Assembly: GCA_007922225.1 (NCBI GenBank)
Contig: ML679959.1
Span: forward strand, 28,500,540 to 28,564,539
DNA: 64,000 nucleotides
Direction of reading: 5' to 3'
Source of the DNA: Emydura subglobosa
Lineage: Eukaryota; Chordata; Testudines; Chelidae
Under the pieces are notes generated by a model, which was not told where the DNA came from, made no database searches, and saw only the letters and a list, made by a program, of their open reading frames with translations. Below, in pieces: positions 49,696 to 62,320 of the stretch. A program made the translations under genes and the position numbers. Position 1 is the first letter of the stretch. Every line of letters starts with the position of its first letter.

Positions 49696-52600
49696 CAGCA
49701 CAGAACCTCTGCTGGCTTGCAGACTCCCGCTACGACGGGACAGCAGTTCAGACCCACGCGCTTGTAGCTGAACTGAGGAAACAAGTCCTGTAGCTTCACA
49801 ACACGCTATGAAGAGCTGTGAGCTTCACAACACGCTCTGCGGTGCAGAATAGGCTGTCGCTATCGACCTACCTACCAACCATTAGCACAGCACACTGAGG
49901 CGCACAAGAGCAGGCTATGCCAGTTTTCTATGAGGATAGAGTGCTTCTTCTGCCTGAGGGAAACCTGCTGACACCTCCCTGAAAACCCTGGAAGAAGCAG
50001 TATTTTAACAGTTAATTAAGAGGCTTGTGGTGCAATGAGAGAAGTCACAATGTGGATCACAGAGTCTCTCTAACGGCGCGACACAGTCCCTAGATTAGAC
50101 CTATCAACAGACTACACATCTCAACCCTCCCCAGTCAGTTTCTCAGCTTACTCGTTTCTCTTGCCTGTTTTCTTCTGTTCCTTTCCTGGAGGACATATGA
50201 AAACCATTCCAAATTAGGAGTTTGTCAGCTCCAGCTTCCCACCTCTCATCCAATGGCCTAATGCTCCAATTAGGACACCACAACTACTGGCTCTCATGAG
50301 GTTTATTGCCTCATAAGGAGAGGACTCATGACACCAGATGTGGAAGCAGATGAAGAGCTAAACAGCAGGGCCGCTGTTTTCATGCTGATGTCTCTAACAG
50401 TAACTAATAAAAGATGAAGGAAAAACAAGGCAGAAAATTGTCCGAGACAGGAATATTCCTACCACAGAAAGGATTTTTTCCCCACCCACACCCAGAGAAC
50501 AATAATGGATCAGCACCTCTTAAAGACTCAGAAACAATGAGCTGTTGAATATCCATCATGGGCCAAATTCTGCTCTTCTAAGCACACTCAGCTGCCATTA
50601 CTGAGAACTGCCAGGCGCTTCCAAGAGCTGCTTTTCCCCAATGCCCTTTCAAGACAGAGCTTCAGTTACTTACAACCATCAAGCGCACGCAACCACGAAG
50701 ACGCACAGATCCAGCGAGTAAGGCAGCACTTTTTTACACAGCCACTTTACTGACTTAAAAACAGACATGTGTCTATCTCCAACTGACCTATCGGAGCACT
50801 GCTCCAAGCCAGAAAATTGCTCTCTGACAAGAAACAGTTTATCTTCCAAGGAATGTACCGACTGACCTCAAGAGTGAGTTTGATCTCTTTTCTTTTTTTT
50901 TAAAACTCCCCAGCGTTTATTTTAAAAGTGAAGCAGTGTATAACCCTGAGGGGCAGGCCGGGAACAGGACTGTGTTATCTGAGAACGGAGGTGTTATCTG
51001 TGTATGCCGCATGCAACACCTCCTCTGCAAAGGGGGAAAATAGAGAGAGGCAAATTAAAACTGTAAAATCCCAACAAGAAAACAGACTTCCCACGTAACT
51101 ATTCCCACCAGAACCTTTGCCAGTCTTTAAGGAAATGGTTTTAACTAGACTGGTTTTGCCTGCCACGGCCTTTTCAGAATAGCTTTTCCAGGGCTGGATT
51201 CATCGCTGCACTGATCACTTCTGCCAAGCGCTGAAGGCTTGAGAACAGAAGGATGGCAGACGTCATAGCCATGGCAGAGGTAATTAATAACCCCCCATCA
51301 TTATCTAACAGAAAAATGTTTGCAAAGACCTAACAGGATTTAAACAGAAGTAAGACTTCAGGATCCTCAAAGGGAAGAAGGAAAGCGAGAAAGGCGGACA
51401 AATATTTTGCAGCAGTCCAGTTTAAACGTTCGGTTTTGGGAGAGCCTATAGTTCTTCAGAAATGTTTTTGGGACTGCCCAGATGGATCCCTGCACCTCTC
51501 CTCATCCATCCTGCACCAGTCAGGAGTGGATATCAACACACTGAGGAGCGGTAGAGGCTGCACACTTACACCCCCCTCTAACACAGGCTGCTGATTCTGT
51601 TTGCTTTACACGAGATGAATAAAACCTCACTCCACAGCTGATCCTATTAGAGTCAATGGAGTAGGGGTAGCGAGGGCTGCCACAGTTTCAGGGGAGCTGC
51701 ACCTGTCTTCTTGTTCCAAGGACCCTCACTTAAAGGTTTCTGGCTCTCAGCCATCACCGCTGTTGGGCAGAGAGCCATGTCTCTCTCTGTCCTGACCGGC
51801 GTTTTTCCAGACTGCACAGTTCTGTGCCTACGGTGTTATTCCCACAAGCCAGACTGCCTAACCAGGTCAGCGTCTGGGCTTCACTTTCTCTGTAAAGTCT
51901 AGGAGCAGTGTCACTGCCAGCAGTTATAAGCGACCACACAGCTCTTTCTAAACAAGTACATTTATTCGGAAGGTGAAAGCATTCCAGAGAGAACACATAA
52001 AAACAATAAAAACCTTCATGCATGCTAAAAAGCTTACCAGAGATCATCCCCAGCTCCAGCCTGAGCCTCTGGTAGGTATCAACCCTTCAAAACCCACCGC
52101 TGCGTTTCCCCCCTGGTTACAAGTTCAGAACTGTCTCCAATTCAGAGCCGCAAGCGAGGCTAGACAGTTCAGCCATTTCTGAACCAGAAACATGTGCAGG
52201 TTTTGTCCAAAGCTTTACCGAAATCCATAACCATTGGGGTAAGTTGGTGCAGATTTTCCCACAAAGTTTCATGCCGGTTGTTCCATTGTTTTGAAACCAA
52301 ACCCAGGAAAAACACAGTGACAACAGCTGGGTTCTGGGCTCATGCCAACCAAACCACCATGGAGAGTTCCTTACCAGCATCAGTGAGGCTGATTTTGAGC
52401 AAACACACTGGTGTGAAGCATGCTCTGGCATGGAGAAGATGGGAACCATCTTGGCCAGGAAGAAGGAAATGCTCTCAGCGTGGCAGATTTCATCCCGAAA
52501 CAATTCCTGTGCATGGTCTCATGCAAAATTAAACTTCCCCACTCCCCTGGAGGAAAGGTACTCTTTCTGCAGCCCATGAATGCGATGGCCAAGGCTGACT

Positions 52601-53004
52601 CACAGGAATACAAGAGCTGTCATGAGCCATCAAATACAGATCATGATTTTTATCCAGGGAGTTTCCAAAGCACTTTCCCCACCCAATAAAATGTGGTCAC
52701 CTCCGAGGTGGAAAGGCTCAGCTGTTAAATAACGCATTAAGACAACACACACTAGTCTTTAGAAGGGCATCTAAAGAATGACTTGAACACTGGAAACGGC
52801 AAAGGGCAATTAAGGGGAATAGCTGATCCATGAATGTGTTCTCTTCTCTGTAAAGCTTTTGGTGCCTGTAAAATCTGCCATCAGGAGACTCTCTCCTTCC
52901 CTCCCAACAGCAACCAAATAGCCAGAGCCGCCTAAATCAGCTAAAGCTTCCATACATCTAAAACTAGCCTGGGAAAGGACCAAGGTTGTGTTGCTTTTTG
53001 AGAG

Positions 53005-53235
53005 GGCCTGATTCTCCACTCAATATGCTGGTTTTACACCAGTGCAACTCCACTGACTTCAGCGGAGCTTCTCCTGATTTGCACCAGCACAAGATCAGAA
53101 CAGCACCAGTGTCCAGCAGGACAGACCCGTCACTCAGCTCTGCTGATACGTCACAGACAGGGGGCCCGTTCCATCTGGGGTGTAACTCCATTGACTGCAA
53201 CAGAGCTGCACTGGGCTACACCTGGCCTCACCTTT
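53005..53235. repeat. Palindromic dispersed repeat
   Basis: It contains TTTTACACCAGTGCAACTCC, ACTGACTTCAGCGGAGCTTC and later GGGTGTAACTCCATTGACTG with inverted arrangement. It is of the short-hairpin style seen at 33150-33190 and 59790-59880. Confidence 0.5.
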
Positions 53236-53574
53236 TAGCAGGAGAGTCCATGTGCTGTTCGGACAATCACCTCCACATGCTACAGGAACCACAAATCTCA
53301 GCTAGATTTGCTGCTTCTGAAATGAAAACACTTCGCTTGTGTTCCCAGGCCCCGGCTTGGTAATAATTACTAAACACTTATCAAGTGGACGGCTTTCATT
53401 TCCTGAGAACTTGCATCCAATTACTCCAGAAACTCCCCGTGTTTTTGACTCAGACACTCAGGCATACCGGTCTCCGAGCCGTCCTGTTACGAAGTCAAAC
53501 TCTGTTACGGGCTGAAGCGAGGACAATCCAGCCAGAGTCCAGAATGGCCAGTTATTGTGATTATTCAGAGTGCT

Positions 53575-53800
53575 GTGCTTTCTTCACACCGCGTAATAAT
53601 AATAAAACAGAATGCTGTGCCCGTCCCCATCCAAGTGCTTTATTAACCTTTCCTAAGCCGTTGAAGCCCCCTGTGAGGGGAGGGGTCATTCTCCCCACCT
53701 GTAAGATGGGGGAAACTGATGTCACATGGCAAATCAATGGCCAACCAGAAACAGAACCCAGGAGTCCTGCTCCCAACTCCATTGCTCTACGGAACCAAAT
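53575..53800 (-). repeat. MIR SINE, antisense
   Basis: The plus strand reads CTCCCCACCTGTAAGATGGG, GGAAACTGATGTCACATGGC, then ACCAGAAACAGAACCCAGGA, the reversed MIR core and head, with the 3' part including TAATAATAATAAAACAG. Confidence 0.82.
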
Positions 53801-54597
53801 GCAATCCAAGCCTTGCCCGTTTCTTTATCAGGACATTCGGTGCAAGGGTAGGTTAAAGACTCTTTGCATAACGTATTGAAGAGAAGACCAGGTATGATCA
53901 TCTCAGCAGGGCAGTGACATTTACACAATCTCAACTCTCATTAACAATCACCTGTTTGAGAACAGGCTTGATCCCTCACACCCAGCCAAGTTATTCTTAG
54001 CTAGCAAGAAAACCTCTAACGGCCGCGTTACAGGGCTATAATTCTGTTGTTGTCAAACCACCTGCCTGGCACCTGCTCTGCCCCTGGAGCTAAGGGGAAA
54101 TTCCTCCACCAGCACTAATAATATCCTCCCAGCAAGCTTCCAATCAACCCCCGGGGCGAATCTCCTTGTGATGGAGGGGGTCAACACAAAGCCTGTTATG
54201 GAAAGGAGGAGGTAAGCAGAAGCTGTGGGCCAAGAGAGACGCCCACTGATAGACTTGTGTGAAATCCTGCTGTCGCAGGGCCAACAGTGGGGCTGGCAAA
54301 ACAGTCTATAGAAGCATAGAGACAACTTCAAGAAAATGGCGCCCACCTACCCTGGGGGGTCATAAAGAGCGTGAGCCAAATGGAAGTGCACCCTCATTCC
54401 ACCCCCGTAACATGGAGTGGGGGGAAAGGGACGGTACACGCACACACCAAGTATGGCCACACTCTTCAGGGACGGTATGACAAGAAAACGTGGCCACCAA
54501 GGCTGTAGATACACTGGTAAAAATGGGACCCTTTGTTCTCTACCAGCACAGTTCCAGTTTCAGCAGTGGTCAGCACTATCCTACTTTTTTGCCACTA

Positions 54598-54851
54598 AAG
54601 GCACGTCTACACTACAGAGCCTGTGCACCAGCAGAGCTACGTCGGCACAGCCCCTCGTGTAAATCCAGCAAATGCAGACAGGAGTTCTGCTGCTGACCCA
54701 GGAACACCACCTCCCCAAACAACGCTAGCTAAGCTGACAGGAACACCCAGGTTGTGTCTACACTGGGAGTTCTGCCGGCATGCCTATGTCACCTGAGGGG
54801 GTGAATTTTTCACACTCTTAGCCAGCACAGCTTTGCAATGTAACTAGGCCC
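54598..54851. mobile_element. Nonautonomous DNA element (hAT-like MITE, probable)
   Basis: It starts GGCACGTCTACACTACAGAG. An internal second terminus, GGTTGTGTCTACACTGGGAG, lies at about 54752-54771. A GAATTTTTCACACTCTTAGC segment and a right part near TAACTAGGCCC follow. It may be two overlapping copies. Confidence 0.5.
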
Positions 54852-55702
54852 AAGTTGCATTTAACAATACTAAGCTATGGCCTGTCAGGTGCTCTCTGAA
54901 AAATATATCTTCTGTTTTCCTCATTTCTCCAAGTAAAAAAATTAGGAAATACCAGAGGAAAAGACCACTGTCTGGGGAGGTCATGTTACAAGTTTCCAGT
55001 GGCTGAATTCTTGCTTTTCTGGACAGTGTCTGTTGTAATCCAGAAGCATGGCAGGTGTATCACTTCTCACACACTACTCCACTGCCAATGACCACAATAT
55101 TGTCCCAAAAGGTAGCTTGGATGAGACCTAAGTGAGTTTTTATACCAGCGAGGTCCCGGGCCTCTCTTTAGCGAACTCACTGCCAGTCATACACAGTGAT
55201 GTGTTTTTTGATAGCCCACCACATGAAACTCTACAGCAACGCAGTCCCCATGTGGTCCAAGATGTGGCATGCATCCTGCACTAGAAAACTCTTTCCTTGG
55301 AATGTCTGGCTGGACTATTACTGCAGATCCCTCGGCAAGCAGTTAGTGCGCAATCAGTCTGTAATGCAATACCAAAGCAGCAGCTTTTCCCTAGGCCACG
55401 CAAGCAGGAATATCATGGGTAGTCGCACGCAAGCTTCTTCCTCCCTAGGGCCCAGGAAGTTTGAAACCGAGTTGAAGCACCCTCTGCTAGTCCATACCTT
55501 GGCTCCCCCCCCCCGCTCTGCCAACTATGGAGAATGCCAACTATTCTTGTACCTCGGGCCATGAGACTTTCAAGTATTCCTTCATCAGGATCTTGGTTTT
55601 AACTCTCATTTCAAAAGGCAGCACCTGCAGCCGCACATGGGACCCCTAGCCCCCTAGCCCCGGGACACTGGTTCTGTGCTGACTCAGAAGGGAGGCTACT
55701 GG

Positions 55703-55740
55703 ATTGCTTCCCTACACAAACATTGCTTCCCTACACAAAC
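55703..55740 (+). repeat. Perfect 19-bp tandem duplication
   Basis: The unit ATTGCTTCCCTACACAAAC occurs twice head to tail (55703-55721 and 55722-55740) without mismatch. Confidence 0.97.
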
Positions 55741-56689
55741 AATCCCTGGGGGTAAAAAAACCAGCAGGGCCAGCTGCAGAGCCAGTGCACTGGACTGGAG
55801 ATTGCCATGTTCCTTGCCGGAACAGACGTGGCACAGCAACTCCCTTAGCACCTGATCGGACACAGGGTAAAGACTTACTCTGCATGGAGTCCTCGCTGAA
55901 GACCTCACTCAGACACAGATAGCGCGAGGCTGGAAGCCAGCCCTAGCCCAGCCAAGCTCTGCCAATTCCTTCCAGCTCTGACATGCAGCATCCTCTGGTC
56001 TAGTCCCAGCCCTCTGCTAAGCTAATGGGACACCTATAATTGCCCGTGTCGGTGGATCCCTTTGCACAAGGATAGGGGCCTTGAACAGTGTTAGGGGTGG
56101 GTATTCATTAATGGTCTCCTGCCCTCCTTAATTAGTAACAGCTGAAGGGCTCTGCACAAGTGCAATGGCTGAAGGAGGAGAGACAACCTGGAGTTATGTA
56201 CCACTTTGAGGAATGGAGCAGGTTCAATCGCCTTTATTTTCCTTCTCTGGCTTGGAAGAAAGCAGCTGACTTGGTCCTGCTCCAGTGAAGAGCTCTCCAC
56301 TTCCCGAGAAGGAGCCCATGGGTTGCCAGGACTAATTAGACAAGCAGCAGTCTAGAGCTGGGGGGCGGCGGGGGAAGCAGGGTGTGAATTTCAGGCGATT
56401 GAATACGGCAGCGCTGCGGCCTGTCTCCAAGCGATGCCAACATGGGTCATTTCTCCCCTGGAATGAATGTTCGTATTTCTGACAAAGCCGCTGTTATTTA
56501 TTCAGTACGTTATGGCAGCTCCCTCCTGCAACCTCACCCGTGACATCACCTCCAAGGACTGAGAGACGTTACCCTCTGTCTGGGGCAAAGCCATTTTCCC
56601 GGATGTAGAAAATGAAGATCAGTACATGCCTTTATTCAGAACGCAGGGTGAGTTAGCGCTATGCAGGGTGGTGTGCGCTTCGCACAGGA

Positions 56690-56895
56690 ACCTGGACGTC
56701 TGAGCTCCTGGTTTCTAAATCCTGGCTCTGTCTCTGACTCGCTGTAGGCTCTTGGACAAAACCTCCAAACCACCTTGTCACTCCGTTTCCCCATCTGTGA
56801 ATAGGTCTAAAACCCACCTATAGACCTGGGCTGTTGTGAGGCTGAATAACAGCACTGGAGAGTCTCACATGCTATTTTAACGGCCTAAGATATTG
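56690..56895 (+). repeat. MIR SINE
   Basis: GAACCTGGACGTCTGAGCTC, CTGGCTCTGTCTCTGACTCG, CTCCGTTTCCCCATCTGTGA, then GGGCTGTTGTGAGGCTGAAT: head, core and 3' part in order. Confidence 0.88.
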
Positions 56896-57934
56896 CAATA
56901 TTTTCCTGCTGACCTTAGAATCATTAATTAGCCGCTCACTCAGCTCTGATAAGTGGCTCTTTGTTGCTGCCCCTGTCCACACCCTGGTCCTTTTTTGAAA
57001 GTCAAATATGCCTAATTCCATACCAGGCTGTTTAGAGAGACTCTGTAATCCATCCAGGGGAAATCAAATAGGGTCAGGCTGGTTTTGTCTTCGCCAGCTT
57101 GAACTGTGGCCAGTGGTGGCTTTTCCTTCCATCTGTGATCTGCAGCTAACAACGGTCTGCCTGTCTGCAGAGTCTCCAGCGTGGGTGGAGGCAGCCTTAC
57201 CCCTAATAAGGGAGTCCCCATCGCAAAGAGCTATTTCATCCCCAGTGGAAATAGCTACGGTGAGAAAGGGAGATGTTGCCAAGGTAAAGTCAGAGAGTTC
57301 AAAGGAAAAAAAAACAATCTCCTCCGCTTGTTCCTAACAGCTGACGCCACCTGGAAAATGGGGGCGAGGAAGGACTCTCTGAAAAATTTGACTTTTTGTT
57401 GAAAAAACAAAACCCAAGAAGCAAAAAACATTTTAGGTTTCAGCTGACATTTTTCAGTTTTGGGGTTTGGGGTTTTCCGACACTTTCCACATACATTTCA
57501 GAGTTTTGTTTGAAATTTTTCAAGCAGCCTCCGCTCCGTAACAGCACCTTAGACCGAGGGGGCCAAAATAAGTTTGCCATCTAATCAACTTCTCAGCCTT
57601 CATCCGGTTTACTTTCCCACTCTGCTGGCCAAGAACAATAAAATCAGAGATGTCCCTTTCACTGTCCGTGTACAGTCAATTTCACTGCTGGTTTCTCATT
57701 TGTCTGCACAAGGTTCCCCTGTTTGGGTTTCCAAGATCATAGTTTGGGAAGGGAAAAATAGACAATAAAATCAACCCCACACACCAGTTTTCATGGACAT
57801 TAAAGCAAGACAATATTTCTATCAATTATATTAATAATGATGATTTCTCGTGGGGCTCTGATCGGCACAATACTTCACAAAGCTTCCCACAGGTGGTTCT
57901 GAGGCAGCACAGTTCAGGGCAGGGAGTGTAAGCT

Positions 57935-58809
57935 GGGGGGAGTGGTAGATACCCTGGAGGGTAGGGATAGGATACAGAGTGACCTAAACAAACTGGAGGA
58001 TTGGGCCAAAAGAAATCTAATGAGGTTCAACAAGGACAAGTGCAGAGTCCTCCACTTAGGAAGGAAGAATCCCATGCACAGCTACAGAATGGGGACCGAC
58101 GAGCTGGGCAGCAGCTCTGCAGAAAAGGATCTGGGGGTAACGGTGGATAAAAAGCTGGATATGAGTCAGCAGTGTGCCCTGGTTGTCAAGAAGGCTAATG
58201 GCATATTGGGCTGCATTAGGAGGGGCATTGCCAGCAGGTCACGGGAAGTGATTATTCCCCTCTATTCGGCATTGGTGAGGCCGCATTTAGAATATTGTGT
58301 CCAGTTTTGGGCCCCCCACTACAAAAAGGATGTGGACAAGTTGGAGAGAGTGCAGCGGAGGGCAACCAAAATGATTAGGGGGCTGGAGCACAGGATTTAT
58401 GAGGAGAGGCTGAGGGAACTGGGCTTGTTTAGTCTGCAAAAGAGAAGAGTGAGGGGGGATTTGATAGCGGCCTTTAACTACCTGAAAGGGGGTTCCAGGG
58501 AGGAGAGGGCTAGGCTGTTCTTGGTGGTGGCAGATGACAGAACAAGGAGCAACGGTCTCAAGTTGCAGGGCGGGAGGTCTAGGTTGGACATTAGGAAAAA
58601 GTTTTTTATTAGGAGGGTGGTGAAGCACTGGAATGGGTTACCTAGGGAGGTGGTGGAATCTCCATCCTTAGAGGTTTTTAAGCTGAGGCTTGACAAAGCC
58701 CTGGTTGGGATGATATAGCTGAGGTTAGTCCTGCTTTGAGCAGGGGGTTGGACTAGATACCTCCTGAGGTCCCTTCCATCTCTAATATTCTATGATTCTA
58801 TGATTCTAA
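57935..58809 (+). mobile_element. CR1 LINE, 5'-truncated, intact 258-codon frame
   Basis: An uninterrupted frame (57942-58718) encodes the C-terminal part of CR1 ORF2 reverse transcriptase, with [20 protein letters not shown] near the start, a region ending [20 protein letters not shown], and [20 protein letters not shown]. The 3' UTR follows with GTTAGTCCTGCTTTGAGCAG, and the element ends in ATTCTATG-type 8-mers (58785-58809). The catalytic core of RT and the endonuclease are missing, so it cannot move by itself, but the lack of stops suggests recent insertion. Confidence 0.97.
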
Positions 58810-59058
58810 TGCAGAACTCTGCTCAGAACGCAATGACATCTTTTGCAATGTGGCCAGGATACCAGGTCTAACCTCTGCCGTCCCAGGATATTCGGGGACC
58901 ACTGGGAGTAAGCAGCATGATTTTGCATCTTCTCTAAAAGGCGGTCCCTCCCGCAGCACAGCACCCACCATGTCAAGACCAGGTATTGGTCCAAGAATGA
59001 CTTAAAGAGCAGCGCATCAATTATGGAGGAGCCATCAACACCATTTCGGGGTCTCTCA

Positions 59059-59183
59059 TTAGGGTGACCACATAGCAAGTGTGAAAAATCGGGACAGGGA
59101 GTGGGGGGTAATAGGTGCTTACATAAGAAAAAGCCCCGAATATCAGGACTGTCCCTAGAAAATCGGGAAATCTGGTTACCCCA
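59059..59183. mobile_element. Short palindromic MITE (about 125 bp)
   Basis: The left end TTAGGGTGACCACATAGC and right end TCTGGTTACCCCAT are inverted relatives (GGGTGACCA / TGGTTACCC). Internally, AAAAATCGGGACAGGG and GGACTGTCCCTAGAAAATCG pair in part. I recognise this as a very common chelonian-type repeat. Confidence 0.7.
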
Positions 59184-59984
59184 TCTCCCTTCCAATTACA
59201 TTTTTGCTTTGCTTGAGTGATTGGTAAACCACAGCTGGTAGTTACAGCTGCACAAGAAGCCACAATAATATACCTTTTAGCCAGATGCCTCATGGCAGGT
59301 CAAAGCCATGGGTAGCTATATCCAATCGAACCAGCCGGGCCACCTCAATACCATTTGCAGAATACAACGCACCGGCGCTGCTCCATTTCAAAATAGTCTA
59401 TTGCAAGCAGAAATTTCTTGCCAGCGACCGATGGCTGAAGTTTGCAGATAGATAGAGAGCAAGTTACAATCTGCTGTCACATCCGTTCATTTACCTGTGG
59501 GCCGGCATGCGGGATATCACCATCTTCTCACATTTATTCCACTTTGTTTTGTTTACTTTGGACTCCTTTCTTACAGCGTCCTCTTGTTTGCGTACGTGAG
59601 CAACCGCGACTTGTTTCAAGAAGCTTTTGGGAACCAGTCGGTCTGCTCCGATCCTATGCCACTGTTACAAGGGCAAAAAATCAGCCCAGGCTTCTACTTG
59701 AAAGAAAGGACAGCAGAAAAAGCTAGCACGAAATGCACTGGAAAACCATGTTGTGGTCATTCTTGGAGCTAATGCAAACCACAAGAAACCAAACTCACCC
59801 TGGGTGTAATCACACTGAAATCAATAGGTTTACACCAAGGATGAATCTAGCCAAAGGGGCACAATTCAGCTGGACCCTACTGGTGGTGGAAGTTGCTGAC
59901 AAAGAGGTGTGTGAGTCGCGCCAACACTGCATTCAGTGGGTCTGACTGTCGCTTGTGGAGTTTTTTAAACCAGCACCTCGCTCT

Positions 59985-60180
59985 TCTGTGGCACTTTCTG
60001 TCCGTCAGCCGCAAAGTGTTTACAAAGGAGGGGAAGTGTCTTTCTCCCCATTTTACAGATGGGGAAACTGAGGCACAGAGAGCCGAAATGACTTGCCCAA
60101 CTTCACCCAAGCCAGGTGTAGAACCCAGGTCTCTGGACTCCAAACCCATTAGGCCAGGCTGCCTGTCCTGTAGCACTACT
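59985..60180 (-). repeat. MIR SINE, antisense
   Basis: The plus strand reads CCCCATTTTACAGATGGGGA, AACTGAGGCACAGAGAGCCG, then GTAGAACCCAGGTCTCTGGA. It is close to the reversed MIR consensus and the best-preserved MIR core in the window. Confidence 0.92.
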
Positions 60181-60574
60181 CAGTGTCTGCAAGGGAGTTC
60201 CCCCGGGTTTGCACCAACGTAAGGGAGTGCACAAGCGTGCATATCACTCACCGCGATTTAGCATTCCATATGGCCCCAATTCAGCCCCGTGCAATTGCCT
60301 GTGAATCAGCAGGAGTCCCACGTGCTTTTGCCACGGCTGACTTGGGTGCCAGGAGTACCAGGAAAGGCACGGAAATGCCCATTTTACTTTGTGTGTTAAG
60401 TGACGCTCCTCAGCACATCGACTGAATGCCAAAGGGGCGCAAATCACTACTGCTTGGCCACTTTTTCCCGCTTTCTGACCAACTCACAGGTGACATATAA
60501 CGTAGGTCATCAGGTCCCTATTCATTTTGGCCCAGAAATGTCCACAGGCGCTCTGCCCATTTACCCCAGGCAGC

Positions 60575-60715
60575 ATGCGGCCCAATTAGCAGAGCAAGTC
60601 GGTGAGCTGCCCCGTGCCTCAGTTTCCCCATCTGTGAAATGGAGGGAGACTGATCTCCGCAGTGGAGCCGAGGCTCACGAAAGGTCTTTACAGCATGTTG
60701 AGACGGTTTGCATGG
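60575..60715 (+). repeat. MIR SINE fragment
   Basis: CCCCGTGCCTCAGTTTCCCC, then ATCTGTGAAATGGAGGGAGA, with a short 3' part. Confidence 0.8.
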
Positions 60716-61654
60716 CAAACGCAGGACAGCGAAAGAAGCAGCAGCAGCACAACAGCTGGCTCAGAGAGACAAGCCTGGCCCAACCAAGCAGAGGGAGAAC
60801 CTCGTCCAGACAGACTGAGCTGGAGGGAGCAGCAGGGGGTGGGGGAGGAGACGGTACTTAAGAGTCGAGCACCCAGCCCAGGCGAGATGGCTCGGAGCCC
60901 AGCTGGGCCAGGAGACCAGCCAAGCGTCCCACATTTTCCATTAATGGAAGCGGTGGAAGAGCCAACAGCTGAGACTGATATTCACTAATCCACCCTTTCG
61001 AAATAAAGCATCTCGGCGGAAACCACAGCACCGTGCCGGCCTTGGCGTTCCTCAGAACCGGTAACTCCATCCACAGCAACGCCATTCCCTGGGCTTCTCC
61101 CGACGGGCCCGGCACGCACGCCTACAGCGCAGCCGCAGTCCGGCGGGCAGCGCACCTCTGTGCAACGGCCTGATGGGCACAGCGCCGGGCGCTTGCAGCG
61201 CACGCGGGACCCGTGCCCCCTGGCACAGACAAAGGCCGGGAAGGGTCCATCAGGAGCCAGGAACTGTGCTCTCTGCTGGGCACGGCAGCCTCAGGAGGAT
61301 CTTACAGGGCCTGACAAAAGGGGCCCAGGGTGGGAATGGAGTCTCCAAATACAAGGTGGGGGGAACTCCCCTCCAAACCTGCTCATGCTCAGCCACCGCA
61401 TCGGAGAGGCCTCAAACCTTCCCAGTCGGGGGTCCCATTGGCAACCTGCTGGTCGCTTGTGGGCCTCCGGAAACCTGCATAAAAATGGAGTGGCTTGGCC
61501 CGTAGATACCGAGCCGACAGGCAGGTAATGGGGTAAAGCCACAGTCTTCTCCGTCGTCTTCTAAAGAAAGCTTTGTTTTGTTTACAAACCACTAGCCGGG
61601 ACTTTGAACCTCTGCACAAACTTCAACGAATTGAGCCTGAATTGCCTGGGAGGG

Positions 61655-61795
61655 CTAGGGCTAGTTCCACCCGTACGGATGGAGAAACTGAGGCACGGAG
61701 CCAGGATGCAACCATCCCCAAGGACACACAGCCATTCCACAGCAGAGCTCCGGCTCCCCGGACTCCCTCCTCAGGCACCTTCTGTAGCTCAGCAG
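61655..61795 (-). repeat. MIR SINE, antisense
   Basis: The plus strand reads GATGGAGAAACTGAGGCACG and GGACACACAGCCATTCCACA, then CAGAGCTCCGGCTCCCCGGA. Confidence 0.85.
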
Positions 61796-62259
61796 GTTCG
61801 TACCACCCCTGCAGCCAGAGCTGGGCTTCAGCTCGAGACAGCGGGAGGGATAACTAGCCCGCAGGCTCCAATTCAGCTGTGTGTTCCCGTGCAGACGGGA
61901 GCCGTCCGAGGGCAGAGATGCTACGGGCACGAAGCACACACGGACGCGCTCAGGACGGACATCCCAGGAACGAGGCAAACACAAAAAGCTGGTCTCCAGT
62001 GGCAGCAGCAGAAGGCATCCGGGCTGCCAGGCCACAAACGAATGGGAGACGTGTCCTCCCTTCTCATCGCTAGGCCTCAGCCCTGAGCCAACCTCCTCCG
62101 CCCAGCACCTCCCTGAAGGGAATTTGACCACGGCCCTTCTGGGCCACGCTAGTCCCTGGCAGAACCATGAAACCCGTCATAAAAAGTTGACATTTTTGCA
62201 AACCAAAATTTTTGCAGTTTGGGTCGCTCAATACGTTTTGTTTCAATTTTAACCATTTT

Positions 62260-62320
62260 TTTTTAAAATGAACTAGGTTTTTGTGGTTTTTTTTTGTTTT
62301 TTTTGTTTTTTTTTTCTTAA
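62260..62320 (+). repeat. T-rich low-complexity tract
   Basis: Runs of T interrupted by G and C (62258-62318), inside a longer A/T-rich block to about 62420. Confidence 0.9.
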
